Part shown: positions 1-12,165 of the stretch, in pieces
How positions within the stretch are numbered: position 1 is the stretch's first letter
Layout: each line of letters begins with the position of its first letter
Origin: Aselliscus stoliczkanus
Taxonomy: Eukaryota > Chordata > Mammalia > Chiroptera > Hipposideridae
NCBI GenBank assembly: GCA_033961575.1
Contig: CM066732.1
Coordinates: forward strand, 54,704,501 to 54,768,500
Length of the DNA stretch: 64,000 nt
Direction of reading: 5' to 3'
Translations under genes and position numbers: made by a program
Notes under the pieces: model-generated
The model's database searches: none
Seen by the model: the letters and a program-made list of their open reading frames with translations, nothing else
Told to the model about the DNA's origin: nothing

Positions 1-230
1 TTGAGTAATTTGTACCATCTGTGTCAAAATTCTGAGTCTAAAAAAAAAAAGCAGTGGAACAAATGTTGGTTCCATAAAACAGTCCTAGTTCATTGTTGAA
101 ATTGTCACACATTAACATTGCAGGCCATCTGGGAAGACAAAAGCCTCTAACCAGATTGCGGAGATGATTTTATTGGTCTGGTATTAATCAGGATATGGCA
201 TAATATTTAAGCAGAAAGGAGAGATGAGGT
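1..230. other. AT-rich unique block, candidate conserved non-coding element
   Basis: The stretch is AT-rich, has no recognisable interspersed repeat and ends sharply where GC-rich DNA starts near 230. It carries homeodomain-like cores such as GGTATTAATCAGG. This composition is typical of vertebrate conserved non-coding elements, but no alignment was made, so conservation is inferred. No gene is seen. Confidence 0.25.
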
Positions 231-1780
231 GAAGTGCAGCCCCCCAACCCCCCACTCTACAGGAGTTGCACCCGCACCCTCTCACCCCGCAACATGGGGC
301 GTCTTTCAAGCCGGTTTCATCCTCAGAAAATGTAAATAAGACGCAAGGTGATATTTCCAGTTTGGAAGCAGGTACAGGAAGCACAGAATGTTCACAGGCG
401 TGGGGTGCTGGCTCTGGGAGGCGAGAGCGCCCCCAGACCCCGCTGGGAGTGAGTGAGTGAAATTCCCTCTGTCACAGGGCATCTGAATCTGATCATCTGG
501 AAGACCACACCCCCCAGGATGGCCGGCAGCCCCTCATTCCAAGGGTCGACTGTGGGCCAGCCAGGCCTGGGCAGGACCGACCGCTGCTGGGGCCATCTCT
601 TGTGGCTCGGGTCCCCTTTCCCTTCACACTGCGGTTGGGGGTCCCTGGGCCTGCGCAGGCGCACCTCCAGTGAGCAGACCCGTCCCGGGCTTGGTGGGAT
701 GTCCCACACGGCCGCTGTAGGATTCAGGTGCAGTGTCAGAGGGATAGAGGTGACAGTTCAGGTCAGGCAGTTCTGCTGGCCTTGCCACTTATTGGACAGA
801 TGTCCCAGGGTGAGTGAGTGTGCCTGGAAGTCGAGAACCTGATGTTCCCCAGTGGGCCCCACTTCGTCCACTTCTCTCTCAGTGCGAGCGTCTCACGGAG
901 CTCAGAGAGGTGCCTGTGTTTGAAGACGTATTTTCATGCCGCCTGCGTGCGAGCCACCGGCTTCATCGGGTCTTAAGGGATGGGGCAGTGCTCTGTCCCA
1001 GATGCTGGCTGTGCTTCAGGAGGGATTTGAAGGGACATGTCGACTTTGCTCTGTTTCACCTGAAGTGCTGGTAGGATCCACGCCCACGTGCTGTGTGACA
1101 CGTGTGATTGAAGACGGGCAGGGGCGTTGGGCTGGGTGAGCAATAGGGTGGCCCCTGCTGGGCACTGAAGGCTGCAGGCCGGGCCCGCCCCTGAGCCTCA
1201 GGCCTGATGATGCACTGGGTCTGGCTTGCTGGGGCTGACTTTGTCCTTTGCTGCTTGTCCGTCGGGGCCCCTCCCAGACTGGCGGGCCCCACCTTGGCTC
1301 TGAATCCAGGCAGCTGTGCCATCTGGGATGAGGCTGCGTGCTGCAAAGGGCGCTCTGTGGCCCCAGGAATTATGTTCAGTTTTCAGGAAACACCCGAGGC
1401 GCTGAGGGAAGTGACAGCAGGGAACGCTCGATGCGGGGTCCCCAGAACTCAGATAATCAGGGCGCGATTATAACAATTGTGGGATGCACCCAGAAGGCCC
1501 TCTAAACCATGGAAATGGATCACTTTACTCTGGTGTGTAAAACCCTTTCGTGGCTCCCACTTATCCCTGGGACAGAGGCCGGATCCGCGTGAGGTCAGCC
1601 CCTGGGCTCCCTCAGAGGGGGCCCGGCCCGCTGCTCCCCAGGGCTTTGCGTCTGCCCTGCTTCCCGCCCGCGGGGCCCGGGCACAGGCCTGTGGTCCAGC
1701 CAATTCCTTTCCTTCCTTCACCGCCGGCTCAGGCGGGACTTTCTAAAAGACATCCTTGGGTCCAGAGCACCTGCATTGCT
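231..1780. other. GC-rich unique DNA, no gene seen
   Basis: About 1.5 kb of GC-rich sequence without a repeat I recognise. Open frames of 60-130 codons occur in several frames on both strands at once, as expected by chance at this GC content. None shows a domain, and none sits in a convincing exon context. Confidence 0.55.
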
Positions 1781-2224
1781 CTTTTGCAGCACGTGTCAGT
1801 GTTTCAATGAAACAACCTGGTGTGTCATTACTGTTTGTGCCTTCATACCTGAATACAAGAACATCTCCTATTTTCCCAGCAGAATATTTTGGGGAGGGGT
1901 CCTGCTTGTATATATAGACTTTTAAGGATGTAGGGAAAATAGTTTACTTCCTCCTTGTAACACGCCCCTTCCAGGAATTATTATTATTGTTCCGTTTATT
2001 TCCTTTGGCCTTTTTAAATTGATTCCGTCAGGGGACCGCTGTGAGCCTCCGACATTCACACGGACGGGAGACTTATGGGACTCACGGTCCTCCCCGCAAG
2101 TTCAAGCAGACAGTACCCGAGGAGAGAGCCGACAGTGTGACAGGAGGCTGCAGACTCCAATTCAAGCAGCTCTGCATCGGACAATGCTGGGAAAAGCCGT
2201 ATATTCTGTCACTAGTGGTCCTTC
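1781..2224. other. Mixed AT-rich unique DNA
   Basis: The sequence turns AT-rich again, with short motifs such as TTATTATTATTG near 1979. It leads into an L2-like tail. No gene is seen. It could be a weak regulatory block, but nothing specific supports that. Confidence 0.3.
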
Positions 2225-2312
2225 TTTATCATGTCTGCTCTGGACTGTAAGCTTATGAGGGCAGGGACCCTGTAATGCTCAGAAGATGTTCGTGGAGTAA
2301 AGTGAGGAATGA
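2225..2312 (+). repeat. L2-like LINE 3' tail fragment
   Basis: The segment around 'GACTGTAAGCTTATGAGGGC' matches the well-known L2 3' end phrase (gactgtaagctccatgagggcaggg). The element is short and diverged. The call is by eye only. Confidence 0.5.
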
Positions 2313-2470
2313 AATGCAAAATGCCTTGGAGAGAGAGAGAAGTGGAGGGAGGTCTGGATGCAGTGTGGTCTCACCAGGCAGGAGACTGGCTGCCGCTGGT
2401 GGATCCAACGTTCTTTCATGAAGCAGGGCAAGGAGGCGCTGACATCCCAGCGGTGAGATCGGGAGAGCTT

Positions 2471-4449
2471 CACACACACAGACACACACAGGCACACACA
2501 GACAGACACACACACACAGATACACACACAGACACACACAGACACACACACACACAGATACAGACACACAGACACATACAGGCACGCACAGACACACAGA
2601 CACACAGGCACACACACACAGACACACAGACACACAGACACAGACACACACACACAGGCACACACAGACACAGACACACAGACACATACAGGCACGCACA
2701 GACACACAGACACACAGACACACACACAGACACAGACACACACACACAGGCACACACACAGGCACACACAGACAGACACACAGACACAGACACACACACA
2801 GGCACACACAGACACAGACACACAGACACATACAGGCACGCACAGACACACAGACACACAGGCACACACACACAGACACACACACAGACACAGACACACA
2901 CACACAGGCACACACACAGGCACACACAGACACAGACACACACACAGATACACACACAGACACACACACACAGAGACACACACACAGACAGACACACAGA
3001 TACACACACACAGACACACACACAGACACACACAGACACACACACAGACACACACAGACACACACAGACACACGCACACAGATACACACACAGATACACA
3101 CAGGCACACACACAGACACACACACACAGATACACACACACAGACACACACACAGATACACACACAGACACACACACAGATACACACACAGACACACACA
3201 GGCACACACAGACACAGACACACAGACACAGGCACGCAAAGACACACAGACACACAGGCACACACACAGACACAGACACACACACACACAGGCACACACA
3301 CACAGGCACACACAGATACAGACACACACACACACAGATACACACACAGATACACACAGACACACACACAGACACAGACACACACACAGGCACACACACA
3401 TAGATACACACAGACACAGACACACACACACAGATACACACAGGCACACACACACAGACACACACACAGACACACACACATACACACATACACATACAGA
3501 CACACACACACAGACACACACAGACACACACACAGATACACACACAGATACACACAGACACACACACAGACACAGACACACACACAGGCACACACACACA
3601 GATACACACAGACACAGACACACACACACAGATACACACAGGCACACACACACAGACACACACACAGACACACACATACACACACATACACACACAGACA
3701 CACACACAGATACACACACACAGACACACACACAGACACACACACAGATACACACAGGCACACACACACAGACACACACACAGATACACACACAGACACA
3801 CACACATACACACACAGACACACACACAGATACACACACAGATACACACAGACACACTCACACAGATACACACACAGACACACACACAGAACACACACAG
3901 ACACACACACACAGACACACACACAGACACACACACATACACACATACACACACAGACACACACACACAGATACACACACACAGACACACACAGACACAC
4001 ACACAGATACACACACAGATACACACAGACACACACACAGACACAGACACACACACAGGCACACACACACAGATACACACAGACACAGACACACACACAC
4101 AGATACACACAGGCACACACACACAGACACACACACAGACACACACACATACACACACATACACACACAGACACACACACAGATACACACACACAGACAC
4201 ACACACAGACACACACACAGATACACACAGGCACACACACACACAGACACACACACAGATACACACACAGACACACACACATACACACACAGACACACAC
4301 ACAGATACACACACAGATACGCACACAGACACACACAGACACACTCACACAGATACACACACAGACACACACACAGAACACACACAGACACACACACAGA
4401 CACACACACACACAGACACACAGAGACACACACACACAGACACACACAG

Positions 4450-4493
<44 letters not shown>

Positions 4494-4503
4494 ACACAGA
4501 CAC
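2471..4503. repeat. 2.0 kb CA-type simple repeat with higher-order structure
   Basis: More than two kilobases consist almost only of ACACAC runs interrupted by GACAC, GATAC, GGCAC and CATAC variants. Both strands are open over hundreds of codons (His-Thr-Asp repeats on plus, Cys-Val repeats on minus) because the repeat holds almost no stop codons; these are not genes. The array is not uniform. A block containing the rare words CACTCACACAGA and CAGAACACAC occurs near 3851-3905 and again near 4338-4390. Other landmarks repeat at offsets of about 458-487 bases, so the right half is two higher-order copies. The left part reuses a ~50-base phrase containing ACATACAGGCACGCACAG at about 2574, 2683 and 2827. 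A pure CA run of about 45 bases closes the array near 4450-4490. Confidence 0.95.
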
Positions 4504-5284
4504 GTGCGCTGCAAAGGAAAAATAATTCCAGGCCCAGCAGAAGCCTCCGGAAGGTGGGCAGGGAGGGGCCGGGAGGGCGGTGCGCACAGCCCTTGTCCCA
4601 GGGCCTGACCAGGTAATGAGCACAGGCAGGCGCTCTCCTGATAATTCCCTCCTTGTTAGAGGTTACTGTTAGCTCGCTAATGTCTTCCACTTAAGGGACG
4701 GCCACTGAGGTGTGGGGCTTCCTGCTGCCTAATGGCCCAGGTGTCGCTGAGGGCCATTACCCCGGGAATGGCCAGGGTCATTACAGGCTGTGTGGGTCTC
4801 AATGAGCAGTAACGCCATGAGCCCCCAGGGAAGGCCGGGTCCCAGTGCCTGGGCCCCGAGTGGATGTGGGCTCTGAGTGTGCGTGTGCATGTGCACGCCT
4901 GCCTCGCACACCCATCATGGGCTACGGTCCAAACCAGTCCCGGCCTGGGGAGAGGGCTGCCGGGGTGGTGGGGCTGCCGTGTTTGGAGGCCGGGGGACAG
5001 ACAATTAGTTGGAGAAGGGCTTTGGATGGCTCGGACTCCTTCGGAGTGTAAGGGTGCCAATTCCCAGTTTCTTGCCTTTGCTGAAGGACAAGAAGGCAGA
5101 GAAGGGACCAGGCAGCACTGGGCCCAGCTGTGGATGGGCTGTGCTGCACGAGAAGCCCAGGCCGGCCTCTGCTGGGGTGCCGCCCCCTCACCCCCACGGG
5201 CCTGTCGTCCTGTCGTCCCCAACCACTGCCCCTCTACTCTCCCCTCAGCCTCTTCTGTCGCCTGGCCTCTCCAAACTGGGTTTA
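4504..5284. other. GC-rich unique DNA, no gene seen
   Basis: Unique GC-rich sequence between the CA tract and a MIR. Both strands carry overlapping chance frames of up to 216 codons, with no domain and no splice context I can support. Confidence 0.5.
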
Positions 5285-5515
5285 ATCTTAATAACACAAG
5301 CTGTGGAGTCAGACCTCTTGGGTTCAAATCTTGGCTCTGCCATTTCCTAGCTGTGTGGCCCTGGGCAATTTACTTACCTCCTCTAAGCTTCAGTTATTTT
5401 TTCCACAAAATGAGGAAAACAACAGAGCTGTTATGAGGCTTAAATATAATAACACAAGCAGAACATTTGGGACACTGCCTGGAACCCAGTCAGAGCTCCA
5501 TAAGTGCTTCCTCCT
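5285..5515 (+). repeat. MIR SINE, nearly complete
   Basis: The order of landmarks is that of the MIR consensus on the plus strand: 'GGAGTCAGACCTCTTGGGTT', 'GGCTCTGCCATTTCCTAGCT', 'GTGTGGCCCTGGGCAATTTA', then the CORE and the tail 'ACTGCCTGGAACCCAGTCAG'. It is one of the best-preserved MIRs in the window. A short CCT-rich run follows at 5508-5525. Confidence 0.9.
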
Positions 5516-6424
5516 CCTCCTCCTCTTTTCTATTTTATGATCATTTTCGTTATGCTCTCTGCATGTCTCCTGGCCTGCGTCCCCTGACTGTGACGCACTC
5601 ACTGGGCACCGTGTGTCCTCCTCCACAGAGAGGCTGGGCCGGTCATTACTTGCTCTCCAGAAAGGAACATGCGTTGGCTAAAGCGTCCTGCCCTCTGACC
5701 GCTGCCCGGTGCCTGCAGGGGCTGTCTTTGGGTCAAGGGACAACCTCTGGCTTGGTGAGAGCCGGAACGCGGGCACAGAGCACGTGACCCTAATGTAAGC
5801 TGGCCTCCGGCCTGCCTCGGGGGGCCGTGGGCATGGTGGGTCTCCAGTTCTGCCCCATGGGGAGCCCCCAGCAGGGCCCTGGTCACCTCGAGTCTGTGAG
5901 GCTGGCCTGGCCAGCGGCTAACCCGCACTGTGCAGCTGTGGGACTGGCGGCCAGTGCGGATTTCCCACGCACGCAGCACGCCTCCCCAGGCTGAGTCAGC
6001 GCCCCTCCCACTGTGCGCCCTGTTTATACATCGGTGACTCAGTGCAAGGCAGAGCCTGCCATTTCCGTGAAGATGGCAGGTTGGGACAAGGACAGACATG
6101 GCTACAGAGAACTTGACCCTAGATGGAGGAATCAGGTTCGGATAAATTTTTCCCAAACCCCTTAATTGGTCTAGCTTGATCCTACCTTTGATTTGAAAGA
6201 CCCTGTTCCAGGCTGACCCCACCAGGAAGCCACCGCTCATCCGCAGCAGTTGGGCTCAGTGATGGGTCTCAGCCAGCACGCCCTCTGCTCTGAAGGGCTT
6301 CCCTGGAGACCCAGAGAGCAGGGAGCAGTGTCCCCCAACCCAAGGAGCTGGCAGGGGTGTCACATGTGGGTGGGGGAGGGGAACAGTGTGGGGAATGACG
6401 CCTGGCCCCACCCACCGAAGAACC
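5516..6424. other. GC-rich unique DNA, no gene seen
   Basis: Unique sequence with chance open frames (one of 213 codons on minus). It contains two AP-1/MARE-like motifs near 5990 and 6035, listed separately. No exon can be supported. Confidence 0.5.
5990..6045. promoter_or_regulatory. Pair of AP-1/MARE-like motifs
   Basis: GCTGAGTCAGC at 5990-6000 is a perfect 11-base palindrome matching the core of a Maf recognition element and AP-1 site. TGACTCAGTGC at 6035-6045 is a second TGASTCA core facing a GC flank, as in NF-E2/Nrf2-type sites. The two lie about 45 bases apart, near a TTTATA string. Motif matches of this length occur by chance, so the function is only a possibility. Confidence 0.3.
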
Positions 6425-6585
6425 AGAGAAATGTCACTGCAGCTGCACAAAAGTGCGGTGTTATCAGCCGCACGCAACGGGCCAGTAGATTAAAATGCCA
6501 TTAACACAGCAAATTAAGCTTACAGTGAAGTAAACAGAAATTAAATCAATAACCAGCACAGGGGACAGCTGCCTTTTCCCAAATG
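6425..6585. other. AT-rich block, candidate conserved non-coding element
   Basis: An abrupt 150-base AT-rich island lies in GC-rich DNA. It has repeated homeodomain-type cores (CATTAAC, AAATTAAGC, AAATTAAATCAATAACC) and no interspersed repeat. This looks like a vertebrate enhancer core, but no cross-species evidence is available here. Confidence 0.35.
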
Positions 6586-8404
6586 GCCCCCCAGGGATTG
6601 GGCCCGCTGGGGACGTGGGGTAAAGGGAAGGAGCTGTCTGGAGTGGGGTGGGGTAGGTGGCGTGGCGGGCAGTCCGGCCGGCCAGGTGCTGAGCAGCAGG
6701 CACTTGGAAGGCCCAGGCTGAGCCCTGCCCTCTGGGGGAGCCTCTTCCCTATGTCCACCCAGGTGGAGTCCCCACGAGCTGCTAGCAGCCCGTGCTTGTG
6801 GAAGGGATGCTGGGTGGATTTTGCTGCTCGGCATCCATTCACTTTTCTTTTGGCAGTGGCGCTGGATTGTCCTTTGGGAGCATCACCCAATCCCAAACTC
6901 TTGGTTCTGGTGGTTTGACCCGTGTGGTGGCTTCAGGCTGGTGCCTTGCCCAGGCCCGTCTCAGGAGAGACTTGTGTCCCATGGTCACAGCATTTAATTA
7001 GGGATGCTCAGCTGACCCAGGTTTGGGCAACAAGGTAGCCCAAGGCTTTGCCTGGAGCTCTCTGCGGTGCCATGCTGTCCTGGGAGGGGGCAGGGGGCAG
7101 GTCTGGCTCGGGAGGCGTCCTGCTGCACGGGGAGGGCTGGGCTGGGGGGCAGCCCCCCGGAGGCGAGAAGCTGGGGTGGGGTCTGAGTACCTGGACCCGG
7201 CCCCACGTGGAGCCATGGAGGGCCTGCACTGGGCGTGGCCCGGGTCCGAGGGCCAGCGCTCCGCCTAGGTTTCCTGCGTCTGTGGCAAGTCTCTGCCTTT
7301 TCCTCTTATGTGCCACAAAGAGGTACTATTTCCTCTTATGTCAGGGGCCGTGTGTTGTGTCCTGCTGGCCTGGGCAACTGTCCTTCCATGGGTCAGCCAT
7401 CCATCCATCCACCTTCTGGAGTCCTCCTCTGGGGCAGTGGGCTGTGTGCTTGGCTTGGGGACCCGCACTCCTATCTCAGACCCTCCCTGGTGAATCTCTG
7501 GCTCACAGTGTCTGGGGCCGAAGAATAACCTCATGATGACGATGATGACGGCGACGGCGATGACTGGGACACGGGGCCTGATTCCTGTTCCTTTCCCTCT
7601 CCCAACCCTTTCAGCACCTGCCCTACCCCAGCATCCAGGACTAGCGGAGAAGACGCTAATGTCTGGGCAGCCCCCGCTCCTCTGAAGCCTTGTGTGCCTG
7701 GCCCCCCACCCCAGCCAGGTGGGTGCTGGCCCCTCGGTGTTCCTGTGGCCCCAGGGCTTTCCAGCGCAGCCTGCTGACGCCTCACTGGCAATCCCCACCC
7801 TGTCCCCCTGCTCTGTGGGCTCCTTGGAGAGCGAGAATCCAGGCTGTCCCCCTGCTGCCCAGGGCCTGGGCCGGAGCAGATCTCAGCACACACCTGCTGA
7901 GAGAGGGCTGCGGGACCCAGCCTGGGAGCAGATGCTTTTCCCCGAGGCTGCGATTAGGGCCTCCGACCTGCCTTTGGGACCCTTGTTGAGATGGTTCCAG
8001 TGAGACTGGGCACATCGGTGACTCCGGTGTGGGCTCTGTGGGGCCGCGGCCTCCCTGGGGGGCCTCTGGCCCCATCCTCCCACGCCGCCCCCTGCTTACC
8101 CACCCTGTTTCCTCTTCTCTAAGGGAGACCACCTACATCCCGACTCCAGCAGGGTCAGGGGCGAGGCCGCCGAAGGGCCAGTGGGGAAGGGCTGCTTGTG
8201 GAATTGTGCTTGGTGGAGAGAGGGCGGCATCTGGACGAGGCGGGGGACTCGGCCTGGGCGGCGGCGGCGCGACCAGCAGGCGTTCCGATTTGCCTGGTTC
8301 CTGGCTCTCCAAAGATGCTTCTGTAAACGCTTCCCACAGCTGCCCATTCCCAAGGCGATGGCAGGCAGGCGGGCCTCGGGCGGCTGCGGGACCGTCCCAG
8401 ACCA
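6586..8404. other. GC-rich unique DNA with short simple repeats
   Basis: No gene is supported. It contains a (CCAT)4 run near 7398, a GAT/GAC trinucleotide run at 7532-7563 that differs by C/T from unit to unit, and a GGC-rich CpG cluster at about 8155-8290. A weak CTCF-like match lies on minus at 8085-8098. Chance frames up to 177 codons are present on both strands. Confidence 0.5.
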
Positions 8405-8570
8405 CTGCAGTGAAGCGAGTCACCTGGTTTCCCAGTGCATCTATATTCTGTTTACACTGCACTGGAGTCCACTAAGGGTGCGATAGCATCCCATCTAAAA
8501 ACACAATGTACGTCCATAGCTTCGTTAAAAAGGCTTTATCGCTGAAAAACGCTCACCGTCATCTGAGCCT
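8405..8570. other. AT-rich block, candidate conserved non-coding element
   Basis: A short lower-GC island with no recognisable repeat, containing 'AAAAAGGCTTTATCGCTG'. It is flanked on both sides by GC-rich unique DNA. The call rests only on composition. Confidence 0.25.
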
Positions 8571-11469
8571 TCAGAGAGCCCTGCTCTCTCTCTGCCGGGA
8601 GGTCTCGCCTCCATGTTGATGGGCATGCAGTGTCTGTGACTATCCAGGAAGGCGCAGTAAGGCGAGGACGGCCCGTGGTATTATTCCTATTCCCTGGGGG
8701 CCAGTATGGGCCGGGCACCCACTGCCCTCTGTCCTGGGAGCAGGGCCTCATTTGCTAGAAGACCCTTCTGTCCTCCCCACTGCACTCCAACCCTCTGGTC
8801 AGTGGTCACCAGGGGTCCTGGGAGGTCTGATGCCCCCCAGTCTGGATGCCTCTCTGTGGCAATGTCCCCTTACACAGGTGTCCCCTGCACGATCCTGGCT
8901 GGGCCAGAGAGGAAGGAGGCACTGGGCCGAGCTTTGGAGTTTTAAGTTCCTCTGTTGATTTTGCCCTCTCCCTCCTTTAGATTTCAAATCCAATTCTAGC
9001 TCCTGACCAACTGGTAGAATTAAAGGATGCAGAGCTCCCCAGGTCTTATCCTGAGATGAAAAGGTTCCAGCGAGAGGCTCCTGGTTCAGGCCCAAAGCGG
9101 GCAGTCGTTCCTGCCTGCACAGTGCGCTTGGGCAGGGCTCCCGGGAGCCCCTCGGCACCGACTGGGGTGCCCGTCCCGCTCATCTCTGCAGCCGGGCTCC
9201 TCATCGTGCCTGTCCGACCAGCCGGAGGGCTGCAGGTGTGCTCCGCGAGGGGACCCCTAATCCAGAGCGTAAGGACACACAGGGAATAAGGACACCCCAG
9301 GATCCTGAAAGTCAATGCAGACTCTCACAAGACCCCTGACCACTTCCTGGAGAGCCCCAGGGACAGACACAGGTGCCAGGCCCCAGTGGAGGTGTGGTGG
9401 GGCCAGAGTGGGTGGGGGTTGGTCAGAGAGACCAACTGTGGAAGAAGAAGACACTTTTAGTGTGTGTGATGGCATGCATGTACACACATGATTGTGCATG
9501 CGTGTGTGTGTGTATGGACTTTTTGCACAAAGGTAAGAAGTGTAGGCCCCAGCCAGGCCCTGTGAGCTGGGCTGGTCAGCCCAGGCGATGAGGCCTCAGC
9601 CCTCGCCCCCTGGCAGCCAGTGGCACAGGTTGTGCAGCTGGTGGCCTCTGAGAAGCAGACCATTCAAAGGTGTCCACGGATCTGTCGCATTTCAGAGGCC
9701 TGTGGGGGCTTCCTGACAAAGGGTGTTAATCTCCGGGGTGGGGGGCAGAGTGTACCATTCCGTGGGTGCACCTCATCTGTCAGCTGCCTGTTGCCCTTCA
9801 TGGGACACGGGCGTGTTCCTCTGAGTGATGGAGGCTTCGTGGGATGTCACAGGCACTACACAGGTACGAGCTCAGACACCCGTCTCTGAGCCCTCTCGGC
9901 CGTTCATCTCTACGCTGACAGGCGGAGGTCCCGTCCCGCCCGCGCTGGGGAAGGGCGGCTTTAAAAGGGTTCTCAGAATTAAGCCCATCCCCTGTCTTCC
10001 TTCCTAGGCAGCCCGCCCTTGTCAGACCAGGGGCCGTGTTGCACTCTTAGCAGCTGGGTCCTCGTGAGCAAACGGAAGAGTGAGTAGCTCCACCCCTCTC
10101 CTAACCTCTGCCTGCCTGCCCCCCCGGCCCCTCGGAAGCCCAGGGCCCAGAGCTTAGCTGATGGTGAGAGAGAGCCCCACCCTCAGCAGTGTGGACCCGG
10201 ACTCCAAGCAAAGAAGAAAGGGTGAGTTTGTGTGTTGGGGTCCTGGTTTGTGTGTCCCCCATAGCAGACCCCATATAAGGACACCGTGTATGTCATTTAT
10301 GTGAGCGGCAATCCCAGTGCGCACTGGTGGGAGGGGAGTGAGACGAGGGGAGAAGGCAGCCAAACAGGGCTGGCGCCCACAAGCCCCACGGGAGCTCAGG
10401 GAGGCACAACAGCACAGGCCTCAGAGTTCCGGGGGGTGGGCAGCTGTCAGCCCCTGGATGGAGGCTACTCCTGGGATGCTGCTCGCCCGGCCCTCTGGGT
10501 TGGAGGGCGGACAGTGCGGGGAGGCTTTGCACAGGTCCCGGGGCAGGGGGATGGGGTCTCTGCCTCTGACCGTTGCGGGCAGCAGTGTGTGCTGGGACGC
10601 TAAGGCCTGAGATGTGGGCAGGGAGCCACCCGAGGCACCTACTGTGGGCGTGCTTAGGGGACATTTCCTGGCCAGATCGGTTGGGGTGATAGGACAGTGG
10701 AAGTGTGGATGGCTCCAAGATTGTGACTCTTTGCTGACAGGCTTTCAGTTGCCCCTCTGGGAGTTCCTGACCTGTCGACCTCCTGGGGCCCTGGCTGCCT
10801 GGGCGGGACCCCAACTGCTCCCCTCTTCCCTAGGCAAACACAGGCCCCGCCCTCCAACCAGTAGCCAAGGCGGCTCTATTTGTGGTGCAGGCCAGGACAG
10901 GCATGGGGGTGGGCCCTACTGTCTGCTGCTAAACTGAGGGGTGGCCCTGAGCTTCTGTTCCGTGTCAGAGCCTCACTCTCCCCACCTGAAAAGCGGGCAC
11001 CTTGCAGGCAAGCAAGCCGGGAGGGCTAGAATCATCCGTGGGTAGAGTCAGTGTGTCAGTGGGAACACCTGTTCAGCCTCATATAGATACCGATGGATGT
11101 GTGTAGAAATTGTATGGATCTGTGCACAGCAGGGTGCAGTACATGCCTCCATTTCCTTCCCTGTCAGCTGAGAGGGGCGAGAAGCGATGGCTCCCAGCAG
11201 CAATGGCCACACCCAGCACCCAGACCTTGGTTTCTAACACCATTCTCAGAAAAATAGGAACCAGGGCTCCAGGGAGAAATGGTTGATTCTAGGATTGGAA
11301 TAGGAAGTGTAGGCGATGAGTCCAGCGCATCTTCTAGTGCTGGAACATGGGGAAGGATCCATGCACACAGACACATGGGGTGTGGGGTGTGTGTGCCGGG
11401 GCGGTCAGAGGGACACAGGAGCCAGCCAAAAGAGCTCCCGGTGGCCAAAGCCAGACAGTCTGAGCCACA
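8571..11469. other. GC-rich unique DNA, no gene seen
   Basis: Nearly 3 kb of mostly unique sequence. A short degenerate TG run lies at about 9460-9515. A diverged MIR-like piece (CTCACTCTCCCCACCTGAAAA) lies near 10940-11060 on plus. Overlapping open frames on both strands reach 173 codons and show no domain. Confidence 0.5.
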
Positions 11470-12165
11470 CAATAGATGATGTGGCATTGGATCATAACCT
11501 CAAACACAAAATACATACCCTTGAGTCCATATTGAAGAGATAGGTAAATAATTGAATAGGTAACCCCATGGGGAGAATAGACAAATCTCCGATAGAGAAG
11601 AATCCCAATAATTTGTGCAGATCCTCTGCCCTCCGAGATGTGGAGTAGGATGCTGGTGTCTAGGGGCGGGCTGCACGTGGTGGTGACCTTCCAACGCGTT
11701 TAAAGGGATGAGACGGGAACGTTACTGGGGACAAACTTGACCTCAGGTGACACTGACAGCATAGCGTGGTGACAATGGCACTGCACCTCTGTGGTCATTC
11801 TCTCCAGAACCCATCGTCCCAGTCTAACCAGGAGAAACACCTCAGGCAAACCCAAATTGACGGCATTCTACAAAACACCTGACCAGTACTTCTCAAATCT
11901 GTCAAGGTCACTAGAAACAAGGAAAGTCAGAGAAACTGTCACAGTCTAGAAGAACCTAAGGAGGCAGGATGACCAAAGGTAGGGTGATGTCCCGAATGGA
12001 TCCTGGCACAGGAGACGGACAATTGGTAAAAAACCGGGGAATCTAAAAAATGCGTGGACTTTAGTTAATGAGAATGTATTAACCTTGGTCCCTTATTTAT
12101 GACAGATGGGCCATTGTAATATAAGGTGTCAACACCCAGAGAAACTCAATTTTTCTGTGCATCTG
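11470..12165 (+). mobile_element. L1M-family 3'UTR fragment
   Basis: The order of phrases is that of an old mammalian L1 3' end on plus: 'GTCAAGGTCACTAGAAACAA', 'GAAAGTCAGAGAAACTGTCA', 'GAATGGATCCTGGCACAGGA', 'GTGGACTTTAGTTAATGAGA', then 'GGGCCATTGTAATATAAGGT'. No ORF2 is present. Substitutions are many, so this is an old insertion. The exact subfamily was not determined. Confidence 0.75.

Noticed and set aside
2471..4503. CRISPR-like array of short repeats
   Set aside because: Repeat units are simple CA variants without unique spacers, and the window is plainly mammalian.
2253..4690. Open reading frames of 364 to 803 codons on both strands
   Set aside because: They are produced by the CA repeat, whose units contain no stop codons in several frames. 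The translation is a monotonous Cys-Val or His-Thr-Asp pattern with no domain.
8085..8098. CTCF-like motif on minus
   Set aside because: The first two core positions do not match; it is much weaker than the site at 58685. A similar partial match at 29248-29261 was set aside for the same reason.
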